A stretch of 64,000 bases of DNA from an uncultured Prevotella sp. (GCA_937901345.1 CALCHM010000127.1:1-64000); one strand, 5' to 3'. Positions 54,128 to 63,448 are shown, numbered from the stretch's first letter. The notes: generated from the letters alone by a model not told the origin. Numbers and translations are program-made.

Positions 54128-54589
54128 ATGGAAGAACTTTTCGGCAATTTATACAGCCTTCTTGAATCGTTTTATGGACAACCCCTCTCAGATTATTTGT
54201 GGGGTTACAATTGTAGCACACAAGATTATGATTTGGACTTGCAATACAATCACTTTGGCATGATTGCAATAATCTTTGCGGTTGTCATACCACCAATCTA
54301 TTATTATTTTTGGAATCCAGTGCGCCATCAGCAATTAAAGTATTGGGGGTTAATGGTCGTTTCTGGTCTTATAAATTTTGCTATTGCATATTATAACCTA
54401 ACTGTTGATTTGGATAATGGTTTGATTGGAGATTGTCTGCTTTATAACAGCGAAGGGACCCAAGTTATAGACTCCATGAACATAGTTATGTTCGGCATTG
54501 TAAATTTTATTTTTGCATGCATACTCTTTTTTATCTCCTCAATGATTGTCAAATGGGGAAGTAAAACAGTGAAACATTATCCTTTCTAA
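54128..54589 (+). CDS. Three-helix membrane protein of the tubulin/motor operon
   Basis: A 153-residue protein with three predicted membrane helices: MIAIIFAVVIPPIYYYFW (about 45-62), YWGLMVVSGLINFAIAYYNL (about 72-91) and IVMFGIVNFIFACILFFISSMIV (about 119-141). The N-terminal 40 residues are acidic and aromatic, and a short loop follows helix two. No family is recognised. It is separated from its neighbours by 1 and 12 bases, so it is part of the operon. It may be the membrane anchor for the tubulin-like protein or the lipoprotein; that is inference only. Confidence 0.65.
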   Translation: MEELFGNLYSLLESFYGQPLSDYLWGYNCSTQDYDLDLQYNHFGMIAIIFAVVIPPIYYYFWNPVRHQQLKYWGLMVVSGLINFAIAYYNLTVDLDNGLIGDCLLYNSEGTQVIDSMNIVMFGIVNFIFACILFFISSMIVKWGSKTVKHYPF

Positions 54590-54601
54590 AACTCTTAGGT
54601 T

Positions 54602-56005
54602 ATGAAAACATTTGTATTTGGAATCGGTGGCACAGGCGCTCGCGTTCTTCGCTCGTTGACATTATTGTTAGCATCTGGCGTTGAGTGCAAATCTACGATT
54701 GTGCCAGTTATTATAGACCCAGACTTGAATAATGGAGACTTGACAAGAACGGTAAGTCTGATGCAACGTTATGCAACAGTTAGGAATGCCTTGAATTTTA
54801 CAAATAATGGCAGGAATCAATTCTTTGGCACAGAAATCTTTGAACAATGTAATTTCCGATTGCCTATCAATAACTCTCAGAATGTGTCGTTCAAGGAGTT
54901 TATGGATATGGATAATATGACTACAGAGTCAAAAGCTATGCTCAAAATGCTCTATTCTGACAAGAATCTTGATTCAAATATGATTGTGGGGTTTAAGGGA
55001 AATCCCAATATAGGTAGCATTGTTTTAAATCAGTTTGCTGATACAGAAGAGTTCAAGAATCTAGCCAATGATTTTACAGATGGTGATAGAATCTTTATTA
55101 TCAGTTCCATCTTTGGTGGAACAGGAGCCAGTGGATTTCCACTTTTGTTAAAAACACTTAGAACGAATAACTCTCTTCCTAATCATGGTTTGATAAATAA
55201 GGCTGAGATTGGCGCTGTCACCGTACTCCCATATTTCAAGGTGGATCAAGATAATAACAGTAGCATTGAGTCTGATACATTCATTTCAAAGACTAAAGCC
55301 GCTCTTGCATATTATGATAAGAATATAGGTCGTGACATCAACACATTATATTATATAGGTGATAATTCAGCGGCACAAAAGTCATATGATAATAATGAAG
55401 GTGGAGATGCGCAAATGAATAAGGCCCATGTCATTGAGATGTTATCAGCACTGGCTGTTGTTGACTTTGCTAATGCGCAATGTAATGCAGGTGGCCTTAC
55501 ATATAAAGAGTTTGGTTTGGTTTCGGATGATGTAGAGAATATTATCTTCTCAGATTTCGCTCCAGGAACGATTGGACAAATTAGGAAACCCATGACACAG
55601 ATGATGTTGTTTACTCATTATTTGAATAAGATGTCATTAGACACAATTCTTAGGCAGCAGTGGAGTAGGGATTATGGGCTTGACAGAAATTTCTTTGCCT
55701 CTGATTTTATAAACAATCTTCGTTATATCCAAAACGACTACGAGACATGGTTGAAGGAAATGGGGGATAATCAAATTGGGTTTGCTCCGTTTACATGGAA
55801 CAATAACAATCTGTATGATATTGTCAATGGTCTTACTCCAAGCAAGTCTTTCTTCTCTCGTTTTAAGAAAGATAATTATGAGCTGTTTGATGCCACATTA
55901 GACAAGAAACATACATCAAATAATAGCGAAACAAAGGAGCAGAAGTTTGTTGAACTATTCTATCAATCAACAGAAACTCTCGCCCATGACAAACTAAATA
56001 TGTAA
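54602..56005 (+). CDS. FtsZ/tubulin-superfamily protein
   Basis: A 467-residue protein with a Rossmann-like start MKTFVFGIGGTGARVLRSLT (T1-like glycine loop) and the diagnostic nucleotide-binding loop FGGTGASGFP at residues 171-180, equivalent to the GGGTG(S/T)G signature of FtsZ and tubulin. IIDPDLNNGD at 38-46 resembles the T2/T3 region. It is longer than FtsZ and lacks the usual C-terminal FtsA/ZipA-binding tail, so it is not the division protein. It resembles the divergent FtsZ-like families proposed to act in membrane remodelling beside VWA and OmpA proteins. The T7 catalytic loop cannot be placed with confidence, so polymerisation and GTPase activity are unproven. Confidence 0.72.
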   Translation: MKTFVFGIGGTGARVLRSLTLLLASGVECKSTIVPVIIDPDLNNGDLTRTVSLMQRYATVRNALNFTNNGRNQFFGTEIFEQCNFRLPINNSQNVSFKEFMDMDNMTTESKAMLKMLYSDKNLDSNMIVGFKGNPNIGSIVLNQFADTEEFKNLANDFTDGDRIFIISSIFGGTGASGFPLLLKTLRTNNSLPNHGLINKAEIGAVTVLPYFKVDQDNNSSIESDTFISKTKAALAYYDKNIGRDINTLYYIGDNSAAQKSYDNNEGGDAQMNKAHVIEMLSALAVVDFANAQCNAGGLTYKEFGLVSDDVENIIFSDFAPGTIGQIRKPMTQMMLFTHYLNKMSLDTILRQQWSRDYGLDRNFFASDFINNLRYIQNDYETWLKEMGDNQIGFAPFTWNNNNLYDIVNGLTPSKSFFSRFKKDNYELFDATLDKKHTSNNSETKEQKFVELFYQSTETLAHDKLNM

Positions 56006-56009
56006 GAAA

Positions 56010-59000
56010 ATGGCTAAAGTATTCAGATTATATAAAGGTAATAATAATATTCAGGATTGGGGAACATCTGTACAATATGGAGAACATGCTATTAGCCAGA
56101 TTGAAGACCCAAATGCTGCAGATGTTAAGAAAGAGATAACATCTATACCATCTCCTTTTGCACGTATTGACCTCGTGAAAAATGCATATAAAGAGGTTGT
56201 AAAATCAGGTAATCTCCATGGTAATACCATCTTTCACAAGATGGTTTCAGACTCTTTAGACATTGCCCAGATTTTCTTTAATCTCCCAAAATTGCAAGAT
56301 AAAGTTAAGGTGTTAGTATGGGATGTCAAGCAAGAAATAGACAAACTTTGCAATAGTTCTTCAAGAGAACAAAGGCGTGTTGGTGAAACTCTTGACATGT
56401 TCCTTAAACAAGATGCACAGAGTTACAACTTTGAGCATTTAAACTGTGTATATCTGCTCCATTATTTTGGTCAACATAGAAAGACACAGTTGGACATTAT
56501 TGGTGCGACTTCTCCGGCAACTTTATTTTTCAGTTCAGCCAACGATTTTACTTATCTATCAGAGGATATTCGATTTGGTAAGGACAAAGTCTTTGACAAT
56601 GAATTTGCTTCGCTTGACCAGCGAGAAGACAAGTTCATTGTGTTCTATTATGCCTATCGTAGTGCTTTCCACAACTTTGCACGCTTATTCCCAGAAGTGA
56701 ACTCTTACATGGATTTGGTTTATAAGCAGGGTTTGACACCTGACCAAAAGGATAAGGTTGATGCACTTACTATAAATTCTATCAATGAATATCCCGAATT
56801 ACTCATTAATCCAAATAAGGTAGAGATAAATGGTGTATGCTATCGTCAGTGTCCAGATAATGCCATTGTGAAGAGTGGATTTGAGATTAAGTCAGATATT
56901 GCTACAGATGAGAAGAAACCTCTGGTATTGCCAATAGAATCAGGCACTGTCTATTCAGATATATTCTATGTTTCAGATAATTGGGAAAGCACAAGTAAGG
57001 CTCCTTATTATGACAACAGACCGTTGGATGAAAGGCGCCTACCTAAAGCAAATGACACTTATCCATATTTAACAATTAGTGATTTCCTTGAAGACGTACT
57101 CATACGCGTGCCCAAAATCAATGCGAATGAGGACGCTTTCTTCTGTAAATTTGCCAACGATGATTCATATAGTTACCTTTTACCCTTAAAACCGACATTC
57201 TTTAGGTATTTTACTTTGCAGCAAGTTCAAGGTAAGGTAGGGGGCAAGAGTATGATTGAAATAGAAGAGGTTCTGACAGGTAACATAAAAGTCACACTAC
57301 GCATACCTATTCAGAACAATCGGGTAATAGAATACACGCGTAACTATATTGAACATGGTGAGATTCGTCCTAATGAGAACAAAGGCGCTCTCGTTGAGAA
57401 GAATTTTGCTATAGGATTGTTCTCGAACGTAAAATTTGAAGATGAAAAACAGGCTTACTATCGTGCTTACATAATAAGTGAATTTGAGGAGAATGATGAT
57501 TATAACTTATCTTTCGTTAAGGGTACAATTTCTATAAGTGTTAGTGACCCTGTTGTGCGTAATAGTTCAGATGATCGTTACTATAGTTATAAAACATATG
57601 TCCTCGAACAGCAAACCTTTGATTATATCAGGGTAGAGTCAGATGGATACTATGGTGTCTTGATTCCTATCATGCAGAAGAAGAACGGTTCAGATAAGTT
57701 TACGTTTGCTATAGACTTTGGTACTACCAACTCCCATATTGAATATAATATTAATGACGGAACTTCTGAACCATTCAATGTAACAAGTAATGATAATATC
57801 TTGAAATTATGGGGTAAAGTTGATAATCAGTCAAAATATATTCTTGGTTATGATGTCATACCAGATACAATAGGAAATGATTCGTTGTACAAATTCCCAA
57901 TGCGCACAGCTCTATGTATGTCATCAGATACGAATTGGAATAAAGCGGTCTATCCACTTGGACATACCAACATACCTTTCCCATATGAAAAGAAACGTGG
58001 GTATGCATACGATCGTGTTGTGACTGATTTAAAATGGTCAAATGATCCCGATAACATTAAGAGAATCAAGAGTTACATTGAATCACTCTTCATGATGCTT
58101 CGTACGAAAGTGCTTTTGAATAATGGTAACCTTGCTAAGACGAAGATTGTTTGGTTTTATCCTATCAGCATGGTAGAAAACCGATACAACAATTTTAGTG
58201 ATGTCTGGACAAAAGCATATGAAAAGTATTTTGGAGGGGATAAAGGTAATGTCATTCCTATGACTGAATCAGTTGCACCATATGAACATTATCGCAACTC
58301 AGAAGCAAGCGTAGGCAACATTGTCACTATTGATATTGGTGGCGGAACAACAGATATCGTTCTTGCTAATAATGGTGAGGTGAATAATATAACATCTTTC
58401 CACTTTGCTGCAGATTCAATATTTGGTGACCCGTATGTTACCAATAGGAGTTCTGCATCAGTGAATAAACTCCTTGTTCAGTATGAAAATGTAATCAAAA
58501 GCGTACTTGAAGATAACTCTTTAAGTGACTTGGAAGATATATTTGAACAAAACATAAAAAGTAAAATATCTAGTAATATTGCATCTTTTTTATTCTCCTT
58601 GAAGGACAATACAGAAATACAAGAAAAACGATTGGTGGATAATATAGATTTCAACACAATGTTACAGCGTGACACCAATTACAAAATTGTGTTCGTAATG
58701 TTCTATTCAGCCATTATCTATCATCTTGCTAAAATTATGAAGGCAAAGGGAGAAGTAATGCCCCGTCACATTGCATTCAGTGGCAACGGTTCGAAAGTTA
58801 TTCGTGTTCTTACTTCAAGTAATACAACTCTTGAAAAGTTTACGAAAAAAATCTTTGAGAAAGTATATGGCCAAGATTACACTTCTGATGGATTGACAAT
58901 ACTCCAAAATGTAGATAATCCAAAGGAAGTTACTTGTAAGGGAGGCCTGGCAAAATCCATAAAGCAGAGTTATGAGGATATTTCAACAACAAAAATTGTC

Positions 59001-59363
59001 TATAAGTCAGTTAATGATGGTAAGTCGGAGTTTGTGGGCAAAGAGAAATATGCAGATATCAATGATGCTTACTTGGACAAAGTTGTTGATGAGGTTAAAA
59101 CATTTATCAATTTTGTGTTTGAACTCAATAATGACTTCTCATTCAAAAACAACTTTGACTCGGCGGAACCCTCAATGAACATAGCCAAGGAAGAGTGCAT
59201 GCGTGATTTGCTGACTTATACGAAAAACGGTCTTGAAAACAAAAAGAAAGAGGTTTCTGACAATGATGTTATCGAAGAAACTTTGTTCTTCTATCCTCTG
59301 AGCGGTATGTTAAATGCCTTGATTAGCGCAATTTATAAAAAGAACAATTCAACAACAAGATAA
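56010..59363 (+). CDS. Large protein with C-terminal Hsp70/actin-type ATPase domain
   Basis: A 1117-residue protein. The first ~560 residues match nothing I recognise and may be a helical region followed by beta-rich domains. From about residue 563 comes an actin/Hsp70 fold: phosphate-1 FTFAIDFGTTNSHIEYN (Asp near 568), phosphate-2 NIVTIDIGGGTTDIVLANNG (about 771-790), an adenosine-type loop HIAFSGNGSKVI (near 922-930). The ATPase half resembles the SrfB/Hsp70-like virulence-associated family and ParM/MreB-like ATPases in motif layout. There is no signal peptide, so it is cytoplasmic. It is directly behind the tubulin-like gene (4-base gap). Interaction between the two is inference. Confidence 0.75.
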   Translation: MAKVFRLYKGNNNIQDWGTSVQYGEHAISQIEDPNAADVKKEITSIPSPFARIDLVKNAYKEVVKSGNLHGNTIFHKMVSDSLDIAQIFFNLPKLQDKVKVLVWDVKQEIDKLCNSSSREQRRVGETLDMFLKQDAQSYNFEHLNCVYLLHYFGQHRKTQLDIIGATSPATLFFSSANDFTYLSEDIRFGKDKVFDNEFASLDQREDKFIVFYYAYRSAFHNFARLFPEVNSYMDLVYKQGLTPDQKDKVDALTINSINEYPELLINPNKVEINGVCYRQCPDNAIVKSGFEIKSDIATDEKKPLVLPIESGTVYSDIFYVSDNWESTSKAPYYDNRPLDERRLPKANDTYPYLTISDFLEDVLIRVPKINANEDAFFCKFANDDSYSYLLPLKPTFFRYFTLQQVQGKVGGKSMIEIEEVLTGNIKVTLRIPIQNNRVIEYTRNYIEHGEIRPNENKGALVEKNFAIGLFSNVKFEDEKQAYYRAYIISEFEENDDYNLSFVKGTISISVSDPVVRNSSDDRYYSYKTYVLEQQTFDYIRVESDGYYGVLIPIMQKKNGSDKFTFAIDFGTTNSHIEYNINDGTSEPFNVTSNDNILKLWGKVDNQSKYILGYDVIPDTIGNDSLYKFPMRTALCMSSDTNWNKAVYPLGHTNIPFPYEKKRGYAYDRVVTDLKWSNDPDNIKRIKSYIESLFMMLRTKVLLNNGNLAKTKIVWFYPISMVENRYNNFSDVWTKAYEKYFGGDKGNVIPMTESVAPYEHYRNSEASVGNIVTIDIGGGTTDIVLANNGEVNNITSFHFAADSIFGDPYVTNRSSASVNKLLVQYENVIKSVLEDNSLSDLEDIFEQNIKSKISSNIASFLFSLKDNTEIQEKRLVDNIDFNTMLQRDTNYKIVFVMFYSAIIYHLAKIMKAKGEVMPRHIAFSGNGSKVIRVLTSSNTTLEKFTKKIFEKVYGQDYTSDGLTILQNVDNPKEVTCKGGLAKSIKQSYEDISTTKIVYKSVNDGKSEFVGKEKYADINDAYLDKVVDEVKTFINFVFELNNDFSFKNNFDSAEPSMNIAKEECMRDLLTYTKNGLENKKKEVSDNDVIEETLFFYPLSGMLNALISAIYKKNNSTTR

Positions 59364-59369
59364 AGAAAT

Positions 59370-60023
59370 ATGCAGGATTTTTTTAAGGAATATTCGCTCG
59401 TTATAATAATAAGTCTATCTGTCTTATCTCTGATATTGCTTGTTGTCATTCTTGTTGACCAACTTTATATAAAGAAACGTTTATATGAAAAAATAAGGGA
59501 GCAAGAGGACAAAATTCTCAAATGGAATGCGTGGTATCATCAAACTGCAAAACAAAAAAATGTTGCAAAAAAAGATACGGTTCAACAAGCAAAAGTAACT
59601 CAATCTTTAGGAAATAAAACAAACCTTCAGGGAACTTTAAATAATAGAATTCAGACAGTGGAGACTTCTACAGTTTCCTTAACTAATAGTTGCGTTGATT
59701 CTTCAAACTCAGTCGTCGCTACAGCACAGAAACCACAAGCGCACACTTATCATTATCTTCAAGAAGCTAATCGTGGAAGATTTATGAAACTATTGCCATC
59801 ATCAGACAAATGCTTCTTTAGAACTTGGGAAGATGATGGAGGACGCAAGTTTGAGTTTTGCGGTAATGTTGAAAAGGCTCTTGCTAATATCAATGCCATA
59901 TTTGATGATGTATGCGAAATAGAAGGAAAACGAAGTGGAGCAACAGTAATAGAGAATATTAGCGCTGGGATATTAGACGCTGAATTAAAGATTATAACTA
60001 AAGCAAAAATTAGATTGAAGTAA
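59370..60023 (+). CDS. Single-pass membrane protein with conserved C-terminal domain
   Basis: A 217-residue protein. An N-terminal membrane helix (LVIIISLSVLSLILLVVILVDQLYI) is followed by a charged helix (KKRLYEKIREQEDKILKWNAWYHQT), a low-complexity Gln/Thr/Ser linker of ~60 residues, and a compact domain at about 125-217: YHYLQEANRGRFMKLLPSSDKCFFRTWEDDGGRKFEFCGNVEKALANINAIFDDVCEIEG. No family is recognised. The architecture, a membrane anchor with a flexible linker and a small soluble domain, suggests an adaptor between the membrane machine and the cytoplasmic ATPases. It is separated by 6 and 1 bases from its operon neighbours. Confidence 0.65.
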   Translation: MQDFFKEYSLVIIISLSVLSLILLVVILVDQLYIKKRLYEKIREQEDKILKWNAWYHQTAKQKNVAKKDTVQQAKVTQSLGNKTNLQGTLNNRIQTVETSTVSLTNSCVDSSNSVVATAQKPQAHTYHYLQEANRGRFMKLLPSSDKCFFRTWEDDGGRKFEFCGNVEKALANINAIFDDVCEIEGKRSGATVIENISAGILDAELKIITKAKIRLK

Positions 60024-60024
60024 G

Positions 60025-61530
60025 ATGGGATATATATTATCAATCATTTTCGTTCTCTGCTTTGCTGCATGGGAACTTCGCCAATTTAAAAAGGCAAAAA
60101 TACTAACGATGCTGTATAAGAATATTTTTCCAAACAGCACCGAACAAATAGAATTCGACAGAGAAAACCTCCGTATTAATTCGACTCATCAATCAGAACT
60201 CTTTCAAGTCATGGTTAAAACTCTTAATAGATACTTGGGAGAAAACTCAGATCAAGTAAGTGATTATCATTTGATGAAAGATGTTATAGACCGTAATAGA
60301 GATGTAGCGGAATCTGAAATCGAAACGATAATTCCATTTCCTCAGTATATTGGACTTATTGGAACAATGATTGGTATCTGCTATGGTGTTTGCGTGTTAG
60401 TCATTGGCGATGGTCTTAAGAATCTCATGTCTGGTGAAGTGAATGCATTGGAAAATAGCGGTGTAACTGAATTATTGGGAGGTGTGGGTATTGCGGTGTT
60501 AACAAGTATTATAGGACTTGGATTAACGATGCTGAGTTCACATAATTTTAAAGAAGCTAAGCGCATTGTCGAACAAAATGAGAATGCTTTCCTTGGATGG
60601 ATTCAAGCGGAAATGTTACCCAATTTGTCTACAGACATGACTTCTACGCTGGTTAGAATGACAAATAACCTTCGTAACTTTAACGACACGTTCTCTGCTA
60701 ACACCGCAAAATTAGATCGTACTTTGGCAAAAGTAAATGAATCTTATTCGGGACAAGCAAAAGTGCTTGAGGCAATAGAAAGAGTGGACATCAATAAAGT
60801 GGCCAAAGCAAATGTGCTCGTTTATGAAAAACTCAAAGATTGTACAAATGAAATTGGTTTGATTGGAGAATCTTTAAAGTCGTCAAGGCAATATTTACAA
60901 GAGGTGCGTGAACTTACTGAGAAACTCGATAGTATGGACGAGAGGACTAAAACCTGGGAAAAAATGGCCAAGTTCTTTGAAAAGGAAATCCGTGAAATCG
61001 AAAGTAGGAAAGCCGCTATCTCAGAAGTCGTTGGTGGTGTGGATGAAACTCTTAAACAGTCTCTTGAACATTTAGGTCTAACAGCTAAAACAAAATCAGC
61101 ACAAATTACAGAAAAAATTGTTGAAGAAAATACAAAATTGGATACAGCTCTAATTCAACAAGAAACATTGCTCAACAAAAAACTTGGAGAAATGTCTGAT
61201 GCTATTGATAAGCGTAATAAAAGACTCTCCGATGTTTTCACTTCTCTTGAACAACTTACAAAAACTTTACCTGCAGAGATGCAAAGATACACTCGTGAAT
61301 TAACGAATCTATCCGACATCAAAAAAGGTATTGCAGATTTGGAGAAGGCTGTCATTCAAAGTGCAAAGAACCATGTAGTAACTAAGGAGGGAGTCGTTGT
61401 AACTCCTCCTTCACCAAAGATGCCTTTTATGCTTAAGATTGCAATTTATATTATTGCACTCTATAGCTTGATTATGATTATTAAGGAAATGTATCCCATT
61501 GTTACGGAACTTATTTCAACGTATCTATAA
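60025..61530 (+). CDS. MotA/TolQ/ExbB-like stator protein with long coiled coil
   Basis: A 501-residue protein. An N-terminal helix (GYILSIIFVLCFAAWE) and a cytoplasmic loop precede the stator pair FPQYIGLIGTMIGICYGVCVLVIG (about 106-128) and ELLGGVGIAVLTSIIGLGLTMLSS (about 149-172), the pattern of proton-channel subunits MotA, TolQ, ExbB and ZorA. Residues ~175-450 are long helices with heptad-like charge patterns, and a further hydrophobic segment (MLKIAIYIIALYSLIMII) lies near the C-terminus. The long tail is like ZorA of Zorya defence systems, but a terminal membrane helix after the coil is unusual. Its stop overlaps the start of the MotB-like gene (TAATG). Confidence 0.82.
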   Translation: MGYILSIIFVLCFAAWELRQFKKAKILTMLYKNIFPNSTEQIEFDRENLRINSTHQSELFQVMVKTLNRYLGENSDQVSDYHLMKDVIDRNRDVAESEIETIIPFPQYIGLIGTMIGICYGVCVLVIGDGLKNLMSGEVNALENSGVTELLGGVGIAVLTSIIGLGLTMLSSHNFKEAKRIVEQNENAFLGWIQAEMLPNLSTDMTSTLVRMTNNLRNFNDTFSANTAKLDRTLAKVNESYSGQAKVLEAIERVDINKVAKANVLVYEKLKDCTNEIGLIGESLKSSRQYLQEVRELTEKLDSMDERTKTWEKMAKFFEKEIREIESRKAAISEVVGGVDETLKQSLEHLGLTAKTKSAQITEKIVEENTKLDTALIQQETLLNKKLGEMSDAIDKRNKRLSDVFTSLEQLTKTLPAEMQRYTRELTNLSDIKKGIADLEKAVIQSAKNHVVTKEGVVVTPPSPKMPFMLKIAIYIIALYSLIMIIKEMYPIVTELISTYL

Positions 61531-62216
61531 TGAAAAAATCTGGTTCACACTTTTGGCCAAGTTACTCTGACCTCATGACTAATTTATTCTTTGTTATGCT
61601 GGTTATGTTTGTACTCACTATCGTTTCTCTTTGCAATTCTTTATTAGAAGCAGAGCGTTTGCGTAGACTTTCAGACGAACAGTTAGCTAAAATTCAGCAA
61701 ATTCAAGAAGCAGTTAATCAATTACCAACTGATTACTTTGAGGAAGATTCTACAAACAAAAGATGGGTCTTAAAAAACTCTTACTCACCAAAATTTGGCG
61801 TTTCCGATGATGATATTGCAGCTTTAAACGACACAAGTAGTCTTGTTACTGTAGGTAATTCTTTGATGCATTTAATTGACAAACTGAATATAATGAAGAA
61901 TGACTCAAAGTATAAAGATATGGACATAACCTATCTTGTAGTCATTGAGGGGATGGCTTCCAAAGATAATTATTACGACAACGATGCACTGAGTTATAAG
62001 CGAGCATTGAGTCTTTACTACTTATGGAAACGTAATGGTATTTCTTTTGAAAAGTCCCAATGCGAAGTTCAAGTTTCAGGTAGCGGTATACGTGGGCGCG
62101 GACGATTTAATTCAGATGGGCGACATCCAAAAGATGAAGTTAAAAACCAACGCATTATGATCCAGATTGTACCTAAAATTGGACACCTTAGCAAAACATC
62201 GCTATCTAATGATTAA
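61530..62216 (+). CDS. MotB/OmpA-like stator partner
   Basis: A 228-residue protein. The N-terminus MKKSGSHFWPSYSDLMTNLFFVMLVMFVL has one membrane helix preceded by a conserved Asp (Asp14 in SYSDLM), the position that carries protons in MotB and ZorB. After a short coil comes a C-terminal OmpA-like peptidoglycan-binding domain: VVIEGMASKD..., SYKRALSLYYLWKRNGI, VSGSGIRGRGRF and KNQRIMIQIV, where the NxR signature is present. Together with the preceding gene it would form an ion-driven stator anchored to the cell wall. It ends the operon; a strong terminator follows. Confidence 0.85.
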   Translation: MKKSGSHFWPSYSDLMTNLFFVMLVMFVLTIVSLCNSLLEAERLRRLSDEQLAKIQQIQEAVNQLPTDYFEEDSTNKRWVLKNSYSPKFGVSDDDIAALNDTSSLVTVGNSLMHLIDKLNIMKNDSKYKDMDITYLVVIEGMASKDNYYDNDALSYKRALSLYYLWKRNGISFEKSQCEVQVSGSGIRGRGRFNSDGRHPKDEVKNQRIMIQIVPKIGHLSKTSLSND

Positions 62217-62265
62217 AATTGGTTAATTATTAACTCATAGAGAAAATTTATTACAAGGAACTATA

Positions 62266-62300
62266 AAAAAGAAATTCAGCACAACTGAATTTCTTTTTTT
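62266..62300 (+). terminator. Terminator of the tubulin/motor operon
   Basis: AAAAAGAAATTCAG (62266-62279) pairs with CTGAATTTCTTTTT (62285-62298) and is followed by T residues. It lies 50 bases past the last stop. Confidence 0.88.
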
Positions 62301-62797
62301 ATCGAACGAATATGAATTAACGATTTTTATAGTGTTAAATTCTTCATTAACGTGAGTTCGATATAAGGATTACCCAAGTATTCGACTTTTGTCTATAATT
62401 TCAATGTTCATTGATGGTTCCTTTGGCAAAAAATGTACGCAATAAGTCCCGCCATGAGATTCGTAGCAAAATTATCTACAGAACGATGGAATGCTAATTT
62501 TCATAACAGAAACGACAAGTATCGTAACCATAGTTTCGGTAATGGTGGTTACGATTCTTTCAAAACAACTTGTAAAGCTTTTCATTTAAAATGAGAACGA
62601 GTTTGATTCCTATCGCGATTCTTATTGTATCTACTTCAGACGTACTACACCATGGTTGTTGTTGCGACACCGCGAACCATAATCCCATTGTTAAAAATCA
62701 CGTTCCGCATGGACTTTCTCATTTCTCATTTCCCATTTCTCATTTCTTTATTGTACCTTTGTCCCGAAAGTAATTACAATAAAAACCTTATCCTGTT
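62301..62797. other. Intergenic region with no supported gene
   Basis: AT-rich sequence. A small hairpin around GTAACCATAG...GGTGGTTAC lies at about 62525-62552. A 60-codon open frame at 62591-62773 has no start context or motif support. Confidence 0.4.
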
Positions 62798-63430
62798 ATG
62801 AAGAAAATTGCATTTCTCCTCATGATGTTGCTCCCCTTTGGTGTGAGTGCGCAGAAGCAACAAGATGATATGAGTAAATACCTTGCTGGTGCTGTTCCTA
62901 CACAAAATGGCATCGTGATATTTGAAAAATCGTTTGAAGTTCCAGATAAGAGCAAAGCTGAAATCTATGACGGGTTGAAGACTTATTTCGCTGAAAACAT
63001 CCTTCAGGGAGAAAATGTATTGCCACAAACGCGCATACAAGAGGAACAACCTGAAGCGGGCATTATGGCTATTGCTGTTGAGGAGTATCTTTATTTCAAG
63101 CGTAAACCTCTTGTAACTGATGGCACACGTTTCTACTACCAACTTATTGCTCAAGTTGAGGACGGAAAGTTTACTATCTCCATGCGTCGCCTACGCTATA
63201 TTTATGATTTGACGGAAACACCCTCTACGGAAGCGCATCCTGACGTGTGCTTCTCTGCAGAAAAGTGGATTACCGACGCTGAAGCGCTCAATAAGAAGCA
63301 AACCAAACTCCTCAAGGTGCCTGGAAAATTCCGCCGCTTCACCATCGACCGTAAGGATGGAATCTTCAATGGTGCCGCAAAGGCTGTGGGCGCAAAGCGC
63401 AAGGTGAAATTGGTGGAAGTTTACGAATAA
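62798..63430 (+). CDS. DUF4468-type exported protein
   Basis: A 210-residue protein with a signal peptide (MKKIAFLLMMLLPFGVSAQ). The body shows IVIFEKSFEVPDKSKAEIYDGLKTYFAENIL, MAIAVEEYLYFKRKPLVTDGTRFYYQLIAQVEDGKFTISMRRLRYIYD, the layout of the DUF4468 / TBP-like domain found in many Bacteroidetes periplasmic proteins, whose function is unknown. The C-terminus is basic. It is monocistronic, with a hairpin after the stop. Confidence 0.8.
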   Translation: MKKIAFLLMMLLPFGVSAQKQQDDMSKYLAGAVPTQNGIVIFEKSFEVPDKSKAEIYDGLKTYFAENILQGENVLPQTRIQEEQPEAGIMAIAVEEYLYFKRKPLVTDGTRFYYQLIAQVEDGKFTISMRRLRYIYDLTETPSTEAHPDVCFSAEKWITDAEALNKKQTKLLKVPGKFRRFTIDRKDGIFNGAAKAVGAKRKVKLVEVYE

Positions 63431-63448
63431 ACTCATACTTATATATAA

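Noticed and set aside
54602..56005. Reading the tubulin-like protein as the cell-division FtsZ
   Set aside because: Glycine loops match the superfamily, but length, surroundings and the lack of the FtsZ C-terminal tail do not fit the division protein.
52831..62216. Calling the operon a Zorya system
   Set aside because: Only the stator pair resembles ZorA/ZorB; there is no ZorC, ZorD helicase or ZorE nuclease, and several other components are unlike Zorya.
62591..62773. 60-codon frame before the DUF4468 gene
   Set aside because: No initiation context, low-complexity SHFSFPISHF tail from repeated words.
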